A stretch of 64,000 nucleotides of DNA from Bradyrhizobium sp. BRP22 (GCF_020194175.1 NZ_JADYVX010000010.1:1-64000), one strand, 5' to 3'. Positions 27,405 to 36,089 are shown, counted from the first letter of the stretch. Program-made: numbers and translations. Notes: a model not told the origin generated them from the sequence alone.

Positions 27405-28442
27405 TCAGCGATGCGCGACCTTCTTGGCCGGAATGCCCTCAATCGGACATTCCTCGGTGCCGACGGTCGAGCGCGTGAAGGATTCGACCATCTCGCGCGT
27501 GCCTTCCGGATCAGCGATCCACTTCGAATAGAATTCGTAGGGGCAGGTCGCAACGCCGCGATCGCCGTCGCCGGAATTGATCATGCCGGTGTAGCCACGG
27601 TGCACCAGCTTGAAGAGATGGTTCTGCGACTGCCCGTTCTTGCGGGCGTCGCGGATCAGCGACTTCGAGAGCTGGGCATATTGCACGCCGTAATCCTCCT
27701 CGCCGCATTCGCCGAGCGTACGGCCGTCGAAGCCGATGATCGCCGAATGGCCGAAATAGGAATAGACACCATCGAAGCCGGCGGCGTTCGCGACCGCGAC
27801 ATAGACGTTGTTCGCCCAGGCCATCGCCTTGGCCATGATGACCTGCTGGTCCTTGGCCGGATACATGTAGCCCTGGCAGCGCACGATCAGCTCGGCGCCC
27901 TTCATCGCGCAGTCGCGCCAGATCTCGGGATAGTTGCCGTCGTCGCAGATGATCAGCGAAACCTTCAGGCCCTTCGGCCCGTCCGAGACATAGGTGCAGT
28001 TGCCGGGATACCAGCCTTCGATTGGCACCCAGGGCATGATCTTGCGATATTTCTGCACGATCTCGCCCTTGTCGTTCATCAGGATCAGCGTGTTGTAAGG
28101 CGCTTTCTTCGGGTGCTCCTCGTGCCGCTCGCCGGTGAGCGAGAACACGCCCCACACCTTCGCCTTGCGGCAGGCTTCCGCGAAGATCTCGGTCTCGTCG
28201 CCCGGCACGACGGACGCGGTCTCATACATCTCCTTGGAGTCGTACATGATGCCGTGGGTGGAATATTCCGGGAAGATCACCAGATCCATGCCGGGCAGGC
28301 CGGTCTTCATGCCGACGATCATGTCGGCGATCTTGCGGGCGTTGGCCAGCACCTCCGCCTTGGTGTGAAGGCGCGGCATCTTGTAGTTCACGACGGCGAC
28401 GCCCACCGTGTCGTTGCTGGAAGTAATATCACCGTGCAGCAT
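27405..28442 (-). CDS. amiE: Aliphatic amidase
   Basis: The 345-residue nitrilase-superfamily enzyme hydrolyses short-chain aliphatic amides to acid plus ammonia. It is very like Pseudomonas AmiE, opening [20 protein letters not shown]. The catalytic triad is present as Glu59 (IFPEYS), Lys134 (YRKIMPW) and Cys166 ([11 protein letters not shown]). One visible difference from the Pseudomonas enzyme as recalled is MPWVPIEGW instead of IPWCPIEGW. It lies 75 bases after the transporter ATPase gene urtE and within the amiC-amiR-controlled unit. The protein is cytoplasmic and should be hexameric. Confidence 0.95.
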   Translation of the reverse strand: MLHGDITSSNDTVGVAVVNYKMPRLHTKAEVLANARKIADMIVGMKTGLPGMDLVIFPEYSTHGIMYDSKEMYETASVVPGDETEIFAEACRKAKVWGVFSLTGERHEEHPKKAPYNTLILMNDKGEIVQKYRKIMPWVPIEGWYPGNCTYVSDGPKGLKVSLIICDDGNYPEIWRDCAMKGAELIVRCQGYMYPAKDQQVIMAKAMAWANNVYVAVANAAGFDGVYSYFGHSAIIGFDGRTLGECGEEDYGVQYAQLSKSLIRDARKNGQSQNHLFKLVHRGYTGMINSGDGDRGVATCPYEFYSKWIADPEGTREMVESFTRSTVGTEECPIEGIPAKKVAHR

Positions 28443-28517
28443 ATCGCTCTCCTTGCGGTTTTCTGGTCACTGCTTCCTGGTCCTCACGCACCGTTGCCTC
28501 CCTCCACGACATCCGGC

Positions 28518-29213
28518 TCACACCGCCATGTGGCGGTGAACCAGCGTGTCGCTGAGCTCACCGATCTCGCCCGACGCCACCACGCGCCCCTTCTCCATCA
28601 TGGCGAAGCGATGCGCGGCGCGGCGGACGAACGATACGTTCTGCTCGACCAGGATGACGGTGAGCCCGACGTCCCGGTTGAGGCGGATGATGACGTTCTC
28701 GATCTCCTCGACGATCGAGGGCTGGATGCCTTCGTTGGGCTCATCCAGCAGGATGATCTTCGGATCGGCGGCGAGCGCGCGCGCGATCGCGAGCTGCTGC
28801 TGCTGACCCCCGGACAGCACGCCGCCATTGCGCTCGAGATTGTTCATGAGATACGGGAACAGCTCCGCCACCAGCGCCGGAATTTCCCGCCTGCCGTCGT
28901 TGCGCGCGAACGAGCCCATCAGGATGTTCTCGCGGATCGAGAAGTCCGGAATGATCTCGCGGCCCTGGGGGACATAGGCGATGCCCGCCCGCGCGCGCTG
29001 GAAGGTGGGCTTGGTGCCGAGATCGTCGCCGTCGAGCCTGATCTCGCCATCCATCCGATCGGTAAGGCCCATCAGCGTCTTCAAGAGCGTGGTCTTGCCG
29101 GTGCCGTTACGGCCCATGACCGCGGTCACCTCGCCACTCAGCACGTCGAGGCAGACATCGTGCAGGATGTGGCTGCGGTCATAGAAGCTGTCGACATGGG
29201 CAAAGGCGAGCAT
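28518..29213 (-). CDS. urtE: Urea/short-chain amide ABC transporter ATPase (UrtE type)
   Basis: The 231-residue ATPase is LivF/UrtE-like, with Walker A GRNGTGKTTL, signature LSGGQQQQLAIARAL, Walker B IILLDEPNEGIQPS (the EGIQPS of the UrtE/LivF class) and a switch in ILVEQNVSF. It pairs with UrtD to energise uptake through UrtBC. The ATG overlaps the urtD stop by one base. Confidence 0.93.
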   Translation of the reverse strand: MLAFAHVDSFYDRSHILHDVCLDVLSGEVTAVMGRNGTGKTTLLKTLMGLTDRMDGEIRLDGDDLGTKPTFQRARAGIAYVPQGREIIPDFSIRENILMGSFARNDGRREIPALVAELFPYLMNNLERNGGVLSGGQQQQLAIARALAADPKIILLDEPNEGIQPSIVEEIENVIIRLNRDVGLTVILVEQNVSFVRRAAHRFAMMEKGRVVASGEIGELSDTLVHRHMAV

Positions 29214-29962
29214 CACGAAATCCCCTTCGATCCCAGATAGGCTTCGCGCACCTTCGGATTGTTCTCGATCTGCTCGACATTGCCCTCGGCCAGCACCTGG
29301 CCGAGATGCAGCACGGTAATGCGCTCGGCGATCTCGCGGACGAAGGCCATGTCGTGCTCGACCACGATGATGGTGTGGCGGCCCTTGAGGTTGTTGACGA
29401 TCTCCGAGGTCTTGTGCGTCTCTGCCTGGGTCATGCCCGCCGTCGGCTCGTCCAGGAGGATAATCTTCGGATTCTGCGTAATCAGAAGGCCGAGCTCGAG
29501 CCACTGGGTCTGGCCGTGGCTGAGATAGGCGGCGATACGGTCCTGCTCCTCGGTGAGGCCGATCAGCTCCAGCACCTCGTCGACGTTGCGCTCCGCCTCG
29601 GCGCCGAAGCCGAAGCGCAGGTTGGCGAACACGCCGGGCTTCCTGCAGCTCGCCACTTCGAGATTGCGGCGCACCGTGAGCTCCTTGAACACGCTCGGGA
29701 TCTGGAATTTGCGGCCGATGCCGGCGCGCGCGATCTTGTGCTCTTCCCAATTGGTGATGTCGGTGTCGTGCAGATAGACGCGCCCGTCCGTGGACTTGGT
29801 CTTGCCGGAGATCAAGTCCATCAACGTGGTCTTGCCGGCGCCGTTGGCTCCCAGCAGCACGCGCAGCTCGCCGTCATCGACCGTCATGGTCACGCCGTTG
29901 ACGGCCTTGAAGCCCGCGAAATCCACGCTCAAGCCGTCGATCGTGAGTGCCGCCTGCGCCAT
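29213..29962 (-). CDS. urtD: Urea/short-chain amide ABC transporter ATPase (UrtD type)
   Basis: The 249-residue LivG/UrtD-like ATPase has Walker A GANGAGKTTLMDLISG, signature LSHGQTQWLELGLLI (the LSHGQxQWLE form typical of UrtD), Walker B IILLDEPTAGMTQAET and EHDMAFVREIA. It starts three bases after the urtC stop. The variant signature and GMTQAE are diagnostic of urea/amide transporters as opposed to amino acid ones, from family knowledge. Confidence 0.93.
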   Translation of the reverse strand: MAQAALTIDGLSVDFAGFKAVNGVTMTVDDGELRVLLGANGAGKTTLMDLISGKTKSTDGRVYLHDTDITNWEEHKIARAGIGRKFQIPSVFKELTVRRNLEVASCRKPGVFANLRFGFGAEAERNVDEVLELIGLTEEQDRIAAYLSHGQTQWLELGLLITQNPKIILLDEPTAGMTQAETHKTSEIVNNLKGRHTIIVVEHDMAFVREIAERITVLHLGQVLAEGNVEQIENNPKVREAYLGSKGIS

Positions 29963-29965
29963 CGC

Positions 29966-31114
29966 CTACTCCGCCAGTTGCGACGAGGCGTCGCTGACCC
30001 GCAGCGGTTGCGGCGAGGCCGCAGGCTTCCGCGCCAGCAAGCGGTCGATGAAATCATGCGCGAGCCCGGCAAGGCCGCGCGGCAGATAAAGCACCACCAG
30101 CACGAAGATCAGGCCGATGATCGCCTTCCAGGCTTCGGCAAAGCCTTCGGTCTCGCTGACGGTCGCCGAGATCGTATTGATCAGGATCGCGCCGATGCAG
30201 GCCCCAAGGATCGAGGAGCGCCCGCCGACCGCGGCCCACACCACCATGGTGATGGAGAAGGTCAGGTCCATGAAGGTCGGAGATGCGAACTCCGACACGA
30301 TCACATAGAGCATGCCGGCAAAGCCCGCGATCGCCGCCGAAACCGCGAAGAAGAAGGTCTGGTAGGCCGGCACGTCGAAGCCGAGATAGCGCGCCCGGTT
30401 CTGGTCATCGCGTACGGCCTGCAGGATCAGGCCGGCGCGCGTGTCGATCAGGAGCCGCGCGCCGACCAGGACGAGGCTGAGCGAGACCGCGACGAGATAG
30501 TAGGTCGGCACGATGTACGGATCGAATTCGAGGCCCGCGATATTGAACCAGCCGAGATCGGTGAGGCCGTTGAAACCGTTGGTGACCGGCTGCGAGTCGA
30601 TCACCACCAGCCGGACCAGCAGCACCAATGCGAGCGTGATGATGGAGACGAACACGCCCGAGATGCGCTTGCGGAACACGATGGTGCCGAGGATGGTGGC
30701 GAGCACCACCGGCAGGATCAGCCCCATCGCGACGCCGAACCACTGGCTCTGGAACGGCAGCCACAGGAAGGAGGCCTTGTTGATGCAGCAGAGTTCGGTC
30801 GGTGCGCCCGGCTCGGCGTTCCACAGCATGAAATCCGGCACCGGTTTGTCGGAGCCCTGCTGCAGGCTGGTCGTGCTCGCGAGCTTCAGCGACATCGCCA
30901 GCATATAGGCGCCAGCGCCGAAGAACAGGCCCTGGCCAAGATTGAGGATGCCGGCATAGCCCCAGGACAGCGCGACCGCCGTACCGAGCATGCCGAACAC
31001 CAGATATTTTGCGACACGGTTGAGCCAGAACGCATCCATCACCAGCGGCAGGAACATCACCAGCACCACGAACGCGGCATAGATCGCCCAGTCGATCCTG
31101 CGTTTCATCGGCAT
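29966..31114 (-). CDS. urtC: Urea/short-chain amide ABC transporter permease (UrtC type)
   Basis: The 382-residue permease has about ten membrane segments, with the LivM-family GYAGILNLGQGLFFGAGAYMLAM near the first third and the EAA-like loop ILQAVRDDQNRARYLGFDVPAYQ. The insertion around LCCINKASFLWLPFQSQWFG is typical of the longer UrtC proteins. The start MPMKRRID lies two bases after the urtB stop. A longer open frame upstream overlaps urtB and is not used. Confidence 0.92.
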   Translation of the reverse strand: MPMKRRIDWAIYAAFVVLVMFLPLVMDAFWLNRVAKYLVFGMLGTAVALSWGYAGILNLGQGLFFGAGAYMLAMSLKLASTTSLQQGSDKPVPDFMLWNAEPGAPTELCCINKASFLWLPFQSQWFGVAMGLILPVVLATILGTIVFRKRISGVFVSIITLALVLLVRLVVIDSQPVTNGFNGLTDLGWFNIAGLEFDPYIVPTYYLVAVSLSLVLVGARLLIDTRAGLILQAVRDDQNRARYLGFDVPAYQTFFFAVSAAIAGFAGMLYVIVSEFASPTFMDLTFSITMVVWAAVGGRSSILGACIGAILINTISATVSETEGFAEAWKAIIGLIFVLVVLYLPRGLAGLAHDFIDRLLARKPAASPQPLRVSDASSQLAE

Positions 31115-31116
31115 CG

Positions 31117-32010
31117 CTAGCGCCCCTTCAGGGCGAACAGACCCTTCGGCTTGAGCACGATGATGGCGATGACGACGCCGAACACGACGGCGCGCGCCAG
31201 GATGTCGTTGGTCGCGGCCGCAACGAGCCCGTTGATCTCGCCGAGAATGCCGGCTGACAACACCGAGCCGAGCAGGCTGCCGACGCCGCCCATGACCACG
31301 ACGAGAAAGCCGTCGACCACCATCGACGTGCCCATGTCGGGAAACACCGTCTTGAAGCCGGACATCATCACGCCCGCGACACCCGCAAGCCCGGAACCGA
31401 ACGCAAAGGTCAGCGCGTTGACGCGGGTCACGTCGATGCCGCAGGCCGCCGCCATCTTCGGATTGCGGATGATGGCGCGCACCTGCGTGCCAATAGCGGT
31501 GCGATAGATGATGAACCAGGTCATGAGCGCGAGGAACGCGGTCACCAGGATGATGAAGGTGCGATAGCGATTGATATCGGCACCGAGGATCGAGAACGTG
31601 CCCTGCAGGAACGGCGGCACCGCGACGTTCTGCAGGCCTGGTCCGAGGCCCTGGATGTGGATGCCGAGAAAAGTGAGACCGAATTCCAGCCGCACTGCCT
31701 GCTGGATCAGGATCGCGATGCCCCAGGTCGCAAGCAGCGTGTCGAGCAGGCGACCGTAGAGCCTGCGCACCACGACGCGCTCGATCAGCAGCCCGAGCAG
31801 CGCGGTGACGATGAAGGCGAGCGGGATCGCCACGAAAATATTGGTGCCAAGCCAGATGCCCGAGAGCACCGTGACATAGGCGCCGACCATCACCATCTCG
31901 CCATGGGCCATGTTGATCACGCCCATCGCGCCATAAGTGATCGCAAGGCCAAGGGCGACCAGAAGCAGGATCGACCCGAGACTGAGTCCGATAAAAAGAA
32001 CTTCGAGCAT
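31117..32010 (-). CDS. urtB: Urea/short-chain amide ABC transporter permease (UrtB type)
   Basis: The 297-residue LivH/UrtB-like permease starts MLEVLFIGLSLGSILLLVALGLAITYGAMGVINMAHGE-type sequence and has about eight membrane segments. The coupling loop AIIRNPKMAAACGIDVTRVNALTFAFGSGLAG is present. It follows the substrate-binding protein gene after 58 bases that hold a stable hairpin, so it may be made at a lower level than the binding protein. Confidence 0.92.
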   Translation of the reverse strand: MLEVLFIGLSLGSILLLVALGLAITYGAMGVINMAHGEMVMVGAYVTVLSGIWLGTNIFVAIPLAFIVTALLGLLIERVVVRRLYGRLLDTLLATWGIAILIQQAVRLEFGLTFLGIHIQGLGPGLQNVAVPPFLQGTFSILGADINRYRTFIILVTAFLALMTWFIIYRTAIGTQVRAIIRNPKMAAACGIDVTRVNALTFAFGSGLAGVAGVMMSGFKTVFPDMGTSMVVDGFLVVVMGGVGSLLGSVLSAGILGEINGLVAAATNDILARAVVFGVVIAIIVLKPKGLFALKGR

Positions 32011-32023
32011 GCCACCGCCCCAT

Positions 32024-32055
32024 CCTCCACCGCGCGCGAGCACGCGCGGCGGAGG
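32024..32055 (-). promoter_or_regulatory. Intercistronic hairpin after the substrate-binding protein gene
   Basis: On the minus strand, CCTCCGCCGCGCG pairs with CGCGCGGTGGAGG (13 bp, one G-U) around TGCTCG. It starts 13 bases past the stop codon of the binding-protein gene and ends 13 bases before the urtB start. No T-tract follows. Such hairpins often protect the abundant binding-protein mRNA and lower permease expression. Confidence 0.65.
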
Positions 32056-32068
32056 CTGTGTGCCTCGA

Positions 32069-33325
32069 TCAGGTTTTGAGCTTGGCCGTTTCGAGCCCCT
32101 TGCCCGTGCAGAACAGGTTGGTCGGGGTCTCGCCATAGGCGACATAGGGCAGCGGGACGACCGGCTCCTTGTAGGCGTCGATGATCTTGCCCTGCCCGTC
32201 CGGAAGCCACTGCGCGATGCGCGGCGTCAGATAGGTATGCAGATTGTCGGGATCGATCTTCACATGGCCGTTCGGCGCATCGAACTCCTGGCCCTTCACC
32301 GCCTCGCGGATCCCGACCGGCGTGATCTCGGCGGCCTTCTCCGCGGCCTGCTTCCACAGGAAGACCTGGAAGTAGGAGGATTCCAGCGCATGATGCGTCA
32401 CCGCCTTTGGATCTTTCACGAAGGCGCGGTAACGCTCGACAAAGGCCTTGTTGCGGTCGGTGTCGATCGCCTGGAAGTAAGGGAACGAGGTATAGCTGCC
32501 GACGGCATATTCCGCGCCCATCGCCGCGATCTCGATCTCGGACGTCACCGTGGCGCAGATCGGCAGCTTGTCGTGGGTGAGACCCTGGTTCTTGTATTCG
32601 CGATAGAAGGCGACGACGGAATCACCGACCACGTTGGACAGCACGACGTCGCAGCCCGAGCTCTTGATCTTGTTGACCATCGAGCCCCATTCGGAATGGC
32701 CGAGCTCGAGATATTCGTCGGCGATCCATTCGCCGCCATTCTTCTCGATCAAGATCTTGGAGACCTTGGCCATCTCGCGCGGATAGATGTAGTTCGATCC
32801 GACGATGAAGAACTTCTTCTTGCCGAGCGTCTTGATGATCCATGGGATGAAGTTCGAAAGCTGCTGGTTCGGAACGGCGCCGGTGTAGACGACGTTCTTG
32901 GAGCATTCGAAGCCTTCGTAATAGGTCGGATAGAAATAGAGATTGTTGCGCTTTTCGAACACCGGCAGCACCGCCTTGCGGCTTGCCGAGGTGTAGGAGC
33001 CGAACACGGTCGGCACCTTGTCCTGGATGACAAGCTTCGACGCCTTTTCGTTGTAGGTCTTCGGATCGGACGCGCCGTCCTCGGCGATCGCCGTGATCTT
33101 CATCCCTTTGACGCCGCCGGCGGCGTTAATCTCGCTGATCGCCATCAGCGTGGCGTCATGCAGCGACTTCTCGATGATCGAAAGACCGCCGGTCAGAGAG
33201 AACAACACGCCGACCTTGACCTCGCCCGCCGCGCGCGCGCCGGTCTGGAAGACCCAGGGCGACGTGATCACGGTGCCCGTTGCAAGCAAACCATTCCTCA
33301 AAAACCTGCGTCTGTCGATCGCCAT
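32069..33325 (-). CDS. urtA: Urea/short-chain amide ABC transporter substrate-binding protein
   Basis: The 418-residue periplasmic type-I binding protein has a twin-arginine-like leader (MAIDRRRFLRNGLLATG, then a hydrophobic stretch and GARAAGE cleavage region). Binding-fold segments are VGVLFSLTGGLSIIEKSLHDA, ASRKAVLPVFEKRNNLYFYPTYYEGFE and YTGAVPNQQ. It is homologous to AmiC (34216-35376) and to UrtA/FmdD. The ATG at 33325 has GGGAG upstream, giving a clear start. Ligand is probably urea or a short amide such as formamide or acetamide. It is the first gene after the ANTAR-type leader. Confidence 0.92.
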   Translation of the reverse strand: MAIDRRRFLRNGLLATGTVITSPWVFQTGARAAGEVKVGVLFSLTGGLSIIEKSLHDATLMAISEINAAGGVKGMKITAIAEDGASDPKTYNEKASKLVIQDKVPTVFGSYTSASRKAVLPVFEKRNNLYFYPTYYEGFECSKNVVYTGAVPNQQLSNFIPWIIKTLGKKKFFIVGSNYIYPREMAKVSKILIEKNGGEWIADEYLELGHSEWGSMVNKIKSSGCDVVLSNVVGDSVVAFYREYKNQGLTHDKLPICATVTSEIEIAAMGAEYAVGSYTSFPYFQAIDTDRNKAFVERYRAFVKDPKAVTHHALESSYFQVFLWKQAAEKAAEITPVGIREAVKGQEFDAPNGHVKIDPDNLHTYLTPRIAQWLPDGQGKIIDAYKEPVVPLPYVAYGETPTNLFCTGKGLETAKLKT

Positions 33326-33468
33326 ACTTACGCTCCCCATGTGTCCAGGCGCACCAAGCCGTTCGCGCCGAAGCGCGTTGTTTCGAATCCAGAAAAATCC
33401 CAAGATCAGGCCGCTCCCCCCGAAAACGCCAATGCGTCGGCGGCGAATCTCGACCCACAAAACAAAAA

Positions 33469-33500
33469 AGCCCGACAGATCCTCGCGGATCTTTCGGGCT
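33469..33500 (-). terminator. Intrinsic terminator in the leader before urtA
   Basis: On the minus strand AGCCCGAAAGATCC pairs with GGATCTGTCGGGCT (13 of 14 positions) around a GCGA tetraloop, and six T follow at 33469-33464. It lies between the amiR stop (33582) and the urtA start (33325). A terminator placed ahead of genes of the same pathway is typical of an attenuator that an antiterminator protein must overcome. Confidence 0.85.
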
Positions 33501-33518
33501 CACCTAGCCTGAGCCGAA
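33493..33518 (-). promoter_or_regulatory. Candidate antiterminator hairpin overlapping the leader terminator
   Basis: On the minus strand TTCGGCTCA pairs with TGAGCCCGAA (one bulged C) around a seven-base loop GGCTAGG. Its 3' arm is the first eight bases of the terminator's 5' arm, so the two structures are mutually exclusive. ANTAR proteins such as AmiR bind paired hairpins of which the second overlaps a terminator in this way. The loop is seven bases, not the usual ANTAR hexaloop, so the match is structural rather than exact. Confidence 0.6.
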
Positions 33519-33544
33519 CCAGCAACATCGATGGTCCAGCGAAA

Positions 33545-33571
33545 GTCGCGAGAAGGATTTCCTCTCGCGAC
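33545..33571 (-). promoter_or_regulatory. First leader hairpin, candidate ANTAR-binding stem
   Basis: GTCGCGAGA and TCTCGCGAC form a perfect 9-bp stem around GGAAATCCT, 10 bases after the amiR stop codon. With the hairpin at 33493-33518 it makes a tandem pair before the terminator, as expected for an ANTAR target. Inner pairing could shrink the nine-base loop to five or six bases. Confidence 0.55.
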
Positions 33572-33581
33572 GCTTCAAAAG

Positions 33582-34190
33582 CTAATCACCTTTCACGCGG
33601 TATTGCAACAGCTCGTTTGCGTGGATGATCGCGGCCGCCATCTCATCCATCGACAGACGCTTCGCCATCGCTTGCTTGCGGATCGTTTCGTATGCTTCCG
33701 CTTCATTCAATCCCTGGCCGTCCATCAGAATGACCTTCGCCTTCTGGATGCGCTGGATGCCGGCGAGCTTGCGCTCGAGTTTGCGCATGCGTTTCTCGGC
33801 CTCGCGCCGCTCGAGCCACAAGCTGCGCGCGATCGTCAGGTTGGTGAGCAGGCCGAACGGTCTGATCGGCCGCTCGATCACCGCAACCGCGCCGGCTTCC
33901 AACACCAGTTGAAGCGTCGATGGATCCTCGTAGCTGACGACGGCGATCAGCGTCGGCCGATGATTTGCATCCGACTTCAACAATCGCTGGATCTCCTCGC
34001 GCACGTCATGCTCGATCGCAAGCAGCACGATGTCGGCGCCTTCGGCCCAACAGTCGGGCACCGGCCACTGGGTCTCGACCATGCAGCCGATGCGGCGCAG
34101 ATGCTCGATCAGCTTGGTGCGCTCGGTGTCGGCGGGATGCACGACGTGAACCCGCAGTCCGCGCAAGTCCCGAAGAATTTGGATGGCCAC
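33582..34190 (-). CDS. amiR: ANTAR-family antitermination regulator AmiR
   Basis: The 202-residue protein resembles Pseudomonas AmiR: a receiver-like N-terminal domain without a clear phosphorylation site (LRVHVVHP, TLIAVVSYEDPSTLQLVLEAGAVAVIERPI), a coiled-coil linker (RREAEKRMRKLERKLAGIQRIQKAK) and a C-terminal ANTAR helix bundle (VILMDGQGLNEAEAYETIRKQAMAKRLSMDEMAAAI). GTG 34190 is chosen because GGAGAAACTGGAC precedes it and it aligns with the AmiR start; longer readings overlap amiC. AmiC is expected to hold AmiR inactive until amide binds. Its likely target is the leader 33469-33571. Confidence 0.9.
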   Translation of the reverse strand: MAIQILRDLRGLRVHVVHPADTERTKLIEHLRRIGCMVETQWPVPDCWAEGADIVLLAIEHDVREEIQRLLKSDANHRPTLIAVVSYEDPSTLQLVLEAGAVAVIERPIRPFGLLTNLTIARSLWLERREAEKRMRKLERKLAGIQRIQKAKVILMDGQGLNEAEAYETIRKQAMAKRLSMDEMAAAIIHANELLQYRVKGD

Positions 34191-34215
34191 GTCCAGTTTC
34201 TCCGTTACGGGGTGC

Positions 34216-35376
34216 TCATGAGTGGAGCAACGGCAACTCGACTGACCAATCGTCGAGGCTCTGGACGACACAATAGGGATCGGGCTTCACCCGCACGCCC
34301 GGATTCCAGACCGTCTGGAAGCGGCCATTCCGGTCGAGCCGGGCGATCCGCGGCCACAGGAAGGTGTGGTTGTTCTCCGGATCGACCCTGACGCGGCCCT
34401 GCGGGGCATCGAATTCGGCGTCGCGCAAATTTCCGAGCACCTGTTCGGGATCGTCGGAGCCGCATTTCGCGACCGCGCGAAACGCCAGATGAAGCTGGAA
34501 ATAGGCGGCCTCGGCGCCGGCGGTGACGGGAGCGTCGGCGCCGTATTTCTCCTTGAAACTGGTCACGAAACGCTTTGCCGCCGGCGAGGAGAGCGTCTCG
34601 AAGAAGGGAGCGGCGGTGATGTGGCCTTCGGCGGCCTCAGTGCCCATTTCCGCAACCTCCGCTTCGCTGGTGGTCAGGCTCGCGATCGGCATGCGCGCAG
34701 GATCCAGGCCCGCGGCGCGATAGGCGCGATAAAACACCGAGGTGCCGCTGCCGACCACGGTGGAGAAGATGACGTCGGGCAAGGTCTTCTTGATGCGCTT
34801 GATGACCTTGTCGAAATCGTCGGGCGAAGGGCGCAAGGGCACGTAGATCTCGTCCAGCACCTTGCCCTTTCCCTGGACCACGAAATCGGCCATCACGCGG
34901 TTCGATTCGTAGGGGTAGACGTAGTTCGAGCCGACGAACAGGAATCGGCTATAGGCCGACAGCAGGAATTTGGCGAGCTGCAGCGAATTCTGGTTGGGCG
35001 CAGCGCCCGTATAGATGCAGTGCCGCGAATATTCGAACCCCTCATACAAAGTGGGATAGAACAACAACGCGCGATGCGCCTCGACCACCGGCAGCACCGC
35101 CTTGCGCGTGCTCGACATGTAGCAGCCGAACAGGAGCCTGATCCTATCCACCTGGAACAGCCGCTCGGCGAACGCGCGATATTTCTTCGGATCCGATGCC
35201 GGGTCATACATCACGGGCTCGACCGGACGGCCAAGCACGCCACCATTCGCGTTGATCTCCTCGATCGCCAGCAAGGTGGCATTGAGTTGCGTCCGCTCAA
35301 TCGCCGATGTCACGCCCGTCTGCGAAAACAGCACGCCGACGCGCCATGCACCGGCATGATCCTCCATCGATCCCAT
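34216..35376 (-). CDS. amiC: Amide-sensing negative regulator AmiC
   Basis: The 386-residue protein is a periplasmic-binding-fold protein without a signal peptide (starts MGSMEDHAGAWRVGVLFSQTG), as for cytoplasmic AmiC. Matching segments include YMSSTRKAVLPVVEAHRALLFYPTLYEGFEYS, TGAAPNQNS and VGSNYVYPYESNRV. AmiC binds AmiR and releases it when a short amide is present. It is a paralogue of the exported binding protein at 32069-33325. It is the first gene of the cluster and is divergent from hsp20 across 299 bases. It lies 25 bases before amiR. Confidence 0.92.
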   Translation of the reverse strand: MGSMEDHAGAWRVGVLFSQTGVTSAIERTQLNATLLAIEEINANGGVLGRPVEPVMYDPASDPKKYRAFAERLFQVDRIRLLFGCYMSSTRKAVLPVVEAHRALLFYPTLYEGFEYSRHCIYTGAAPNQNSLQLAKFLLSAYSRFLFVGSNYVYPYESNRVMADFVVQGKGKVLDEIYVPLRPSPDDFDKVIKRIKKTLPDVIFSTVVGSGTSVFYRAYRAAGLDPARMPIASLTTSEAEVAEMGTEAAEGHITAAPFFETLSSPAAKRFVTSFKEKYGADAPVTAGAEAAYFQLHLAFRAVAKCGSDDPEQVLGNLRDAEFDAPQGRVRVDPENNHTFLWPRIARLDRNGRFQTVWNPGVRVKPDPYCVVQSLDDWSVELPLLHS

Positions 35377-35675
35377 AATGAATCAAACCACCCCACATGT
35401 CCGGCGAACGGGTTGCCGCCTGCCGTCAGCTTAGTACCGATCCGTTCGGATTGAAAAGCCGCAAAGTAATGCGCAAGGTACTCTTCGATCCGGGCGATCC
35501 GCATCGAAGGACCGGACAAACAGCCGGGCCTTCGGTCGCGCAGCCCATGACGGTTCCGGCAGAGCGTCTGTCAAGGGCATTAGCTGCCATTGCGGCTGTG
35601 CAAGCCGGGCTCTTTCGGAGTAGGTTTGAGGCAAACTGCGAGCTCTTGAGAATTTTACTGGAGGCGGAACGACAA

Positions 35676-36080
35676 ATGCCGACAAAAGATCCGGTCAACT
35701 GGATGTTGTCTGAAGCGATCGAATCGCTCGCACGCGCCGAACGGCTGCATCAAAGGTTGTTCAGCCTGCAGCCGGGCGGGGTACGCGAGCCCAATTGGGA
35801 GCCGCCGATCGACGTGCTGGAGACCGATCGGGAGCTGTTGATCTTCGTGGCGCTGCCCGGCGTCGATCCCGATCAGGTGGTGGCGATCATCGAGAACGGG
35901 GTGCTGATCATCAGGGGGCAGCGGATATTGCCGGCCGAGCTGCGCGATGCGCTCATCCACCGGCTCGAGCTTCCGCAAGGCCGGTTCGAGCGCCGCATTG
36001 CGTTGCCGGCCGGACGCTATGGCGTCAGCCGGACCGCCGCGAATGGATGCGTCGTGTTGCGCCTGTCGAAATCCGTGTGA
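35676..36080 (+). CDS. Hsp20/alpha-crystallin family small chaperone
   Basis: The 134-residue protein starts at ATG 35676 after GGAGGCGGA. The alpha-crystallin domain is clear: EPPIDVLETDRELLIFVALPGVDPDQVVAIIENGVLIIRGQR, then RLELPQGRFERRIALPAGRYG. The C-terminal I/V-x-I/V tail is absent or reduced (LRLSKSV). It lies nine bases before a lon gene, so it probably holds unfolding proteins for the protease or works with it in heat or envelope stress. A longer in-frame reading from 35397 lacks a good start signal. Confidence 0.85.
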   Translation: MPTKDPVNWMLSEAIESLARAERLHQRLFSLQPGGVREPNWEPPIDVLETDRELLIFVALPGVDPDQVVAIIENGVLIIRGQRILPAELRDALIHRLELPQGRFERRIALPAGRYGVSRTAANGCVVLRLSKSV

Positions 36081-36089
36081 GAGTTCAAG

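Noticed and set aside
25747..31120. Very long plus-strand open frames (about 600 residues each) opposite ureE, amiE, urtC, urtD and urtE
   Set aside because: They lie exactly opposite well-recognised genes, have compositions rich in Arg, His, Asp and Gly with no domain, and arise from the high GC content at third codon positions.
29966..32023. Extended 685-residue reading for urtC
   Set aside because: The first 300 codons overlap urtB in another frame; the permease proper starts at 31114, two bases after the urtB stop.
35397..36080. Longer N terminus for the Hsp20 protein
   Set aside because: The extra 93 residues lack family similarity and the ATG at 35676 has a strong GGAGGCGGA site.
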